Below, piece after piece: positions 62,709 to 64,000 of a stretch of DNA of 64,000 nt. The DNA comes from Nocardia caishijiensis NBRC 108228 (GTDB lineage: Bacteria > Actinomycetota > Actinomycetes > Mycobacteriales > Mycobacteriaceae): assembly GCF_001612825.1 (NCBI RefSeq), contig NZ_BDBE01000025.1:310001-374000 (forward strand), written 5' to 3'. Under the pieces are notes generated by a model. That model was not told where the DNA came from. It did not search any database and was given only the letters and a program-made list of their open reading frames with translations. Each line of letters begins with the position of its first letter. Position 1 is the stretch's first letter. The position numbers were made by a program, and so were the translations under genes.

Positions 62709-62962
62709 TGATCGCCGTGCTCGCCTACAAACAGATCCCGGCCGACGTGCTGGCGCCGCTGATGCAGTTGCTCAACTGGCTGCTGTGGTTCGTGCTGCTG
62801 TCGTGCCTGGCCTGGATGATCCTGTCGGCGGGTCGGCTGTGGATCGCCTTCCGCAGCGACCTCGCCGTGAACGACGCCTCACACGGTGTGCTGATGAGCC
62901 TGATCGGCGCCGCGGTCGCCAGTACCGCGTCGGCGATCGCGCTGGCCTTCCTGCCGGCGTGA
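62708..62962 (+). CDS. Small two-helix membrane protein (second of a pair)
   Basis: The 84-residue protein has two helices (about 16-40 and 59-82) around RLWIAFRSDLAVNDASHG. It starts at a GTG that shares one base with the previous stop codon. Its similarity in plan to the preceding 97-residue protein suggests paired membrane subunits. Confidence 0.65.
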   Translation: MIAVLAYKQIPADVLAPLMQLLNWLLWFVLLSCLAWMILSAGRLWIAFRSDLAVNDASHGVLMSLIGAAVASTASAIALAFLPA

Positions 62963-62987
62963 GGTGACGGACGACGAAGGCCCGACC

Positions 62988-63593
62988 ATGAATTCCACAG
63001 TGACGCGACCGGTGCTGGTCGGTATCGCCCTGCTCTCGGCCGCAGCGGGCTGCGGTGAGCAGGACGCGGGCCCCGACCTGTCCTCGGCACCGACCGGAGT
63101 GCGCTGGCAGCACTACCAGGGCATCGCCCTGCCCCACGCCGATCAGGGGCCCGCCGAGGTGCGCCAGGGCGCCGCGACCGGCTTCGAGCACTCGCCGCGC
63201 GGGGCGGGGCTGGCGGCGCTGACCCACACCATCCGGTTGTCGGTGGCACCCGACGACGACTGGGCCACCGTCGTCAATCGAGGCCTGGTCCCCGGACCGG
63301 CCCGCGACGAGTGGGCGATCAACCGGGTGCAGTTGTCGATCACCGGGCCCGCCGCGCCCGAGTACGCACCGAAATTGTTGGGTTACAAAATCACCGAATA
63401 TCGCGACGAGCAGGCCGGTGTCGATGTGTACACCGAGTACTCGGACCGTTCCCGTGCGGTGAACCACACCGCGGTGAGTTGGTACGGACAAGACTGGCGA
63501 CTGCGCTTACCCGACCCGGAGTCCACCACCCGACCCGTCGACGCGATCGACGAATTACCACCCGACATCGTGACATTGGAGGCACCGCAGTGA
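62988..63593 (+). CDS. Lipoprotein of the secretion-like operon
   Basis: The 201-residue protein has a signal peptide with lipobox SAAAGC. A soluble domain follows with HTIRLSVAPDDDWATVVN and a YGQDWRLRLPDP region. No family is recognised. A lipoprotein next to small membrane subunits fits an envelope-spanning apparatus. ATG 62988 puts the signal peptide at the N-terminus; a GTG at 62964 would add eight residues. Confidence 0.65.
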   Translation: MNSTVTRPVLVGIALLSAAAGCGEQDAGPDLSSAPTGVRWQHYQGIALPHADQGPAEVRQGAATGFEHSPRGAGLAALTHTIRLSVAPDDDWATVVNRGLVPGPARDEWAINRVQLSITGPAAPEYAPKLLGYKITEYRDEQAGVDVYTEYSDRSRAVNHTAVSWYGQDWRLRLPDPESTTRPVDAIDELPPDIVTLEAPQ

Positions 63594-64000
63594 GCGAGAA
63601 GGAGGCGTCGACACGCGACCGCGCGTCGTTCGGCATGATCGCCTCTGGTGCCCTGCTCGCCCTGATCCTGGTCGTCGGCGCGGTCGTGTACTTCACCAGC
63701 AGCGGCGAGGCGGAGATCGACGCCGGACCGCCGCCCGCGCAGGCGGCGGGCGGTACGGGATTCGCCGAACCCGAAGTCGACCTGTTCGGCAGGCGCGTCG
63801 ACGTGCCCAACAATCCGGCCGGGCAACCACTGGCCCAGGACCCGAGCACGCGACGCGCGCCCGACGACCCGGACTGGCTCACCGCCGCCCCGGCGGGCAC
63901 GACGAAACCGCACGGCTGGCAGCGGGTCTACGGCGCGTCGGTGCCGTTCTCCACCTCCGACGGGCCGTCGCGGATCGAGGCCGGGCTGGCCGTCGGCTAC
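63590..64000 (+). CDS. Single-pass membrane protein, 3' end outside window
   Basis: The visible 137 residues start at a GTG overlapping the previous stop. They have one membrane helix (about 17-37, IASGALLALILVVGAVVYF), then a Pro/Ala-rich extracytoplasmic part. It continues the operon. The expected ATPases of such a system would lie further right. Confidence 0.6.
   Translation, partial: MSEKEASTRDRASFGMIASGALLALILVVGAVVYFTSSGEAEIDAGPPPAQAAGGTGFAEPEVDLFGRRVDVPNNPAGQPLAQDPSTRRAPDDPDWLTAAPAGTTKPHGWQRVYGASVPFSTSDGPSRIEAGLAVGY

Noticed and set aside
1-64000. CRISPR arrays, insertion sequences, prophage genes
   Set aside because: No regularly spaced repeats, no transposase or integrase motifs and no phage structural genes were found on either strand.

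Overview
The window is a 64 kb piece of a high-GC actinobacterial chromosome, most likely from Nocardia or a close mycolate-containing relative. The conserved genes run in nearly the order known from Mycobacterium tuberculosis. They are thrS, an Ap4A-phosphorylase-like HIT gene, pgsA, a PatA-like acyltransferase, pimA, a Nudix gene and pdxS, then tesB, pdxT, yebC, ruvCAB, yajC-secD-secF, a family-5 lipoprotein, apt and rel. PIM biosynthesis genes, an MTB12-type lipoprotein and two cutinase-like secreted proteins fit this group. No rRNA, CRISPR array, insertion sequence or recognisable prophage was seen.

Layout. 1-1.5 kb: the 5' part of mraY, then tRNA-Gly, tRNA-Cys and tRNA-Val(GAC) on the minus strand and tRNA-Val(CAC) on the plus strand. 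1.6-12.4 kb: accessory genes. These are a small membrane protein, a LysR/WrbA pair with a candidate operator, a ThiF-like/GNAT pair, AraC and XRE regulators, a cutinase-like protein, a TetR/hydrolase pair with a perfect palindromic operator, and a glutaredoxin-like/thioredoxin-reductase-like fusion. 12.7-22.3 kb: a sugar porter, a three-gene MoxR ATPase / vWA-metallopeptidase-like locus, a SulP-carbonic anhydrase fusion, a PGPGW membrane protein and an FhuF-like protein. 22.5-30 kb: thrS, the phosphatidylinositol/PIM operon with overlapping start and stop codons, and pdxS.

30.2-36.6 kb: genes lying between pdxS and its usual neighbours tesB/pdxT. They include a GmrSD-like DUF262/DUF1524 putative anti-phage nuclease, a Phd-like protein, a TSUP permease, an inositol-monophosphatase-like protein lacking a metal ligand, an MTB12 lipoprotein and a uridine-kinase-like protein. 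36.7-50.8 kb: tesB, pdxT, yebC, SOS-controlled ruvCAB, a GtrA protein, a four-repeat DivIVA-domain protein, a Baeyer-Villiger-type monooxygenase, the Sec accessory genes and apt. 50.7-57.6 kb: GNAT, an NDH-like flavoprotein, ABC-F, an NrtR-like regulator and rel. 57.8-64 kb: a second cutinase-like gene, then a tightly packed run of membrane proteins, two P-loop-like proteins without the Walker lysine, two very small two-helix membrane proteins and a lipoprotein. This run looks like the start of a divergent type IV secretion-like operon that continues past the window.

The two best candidates for under-described systems are the MoxR/vWA trio (about 14.3-18.4 kb) and the secretion-like operon at the right edge (59.5 kb onward).
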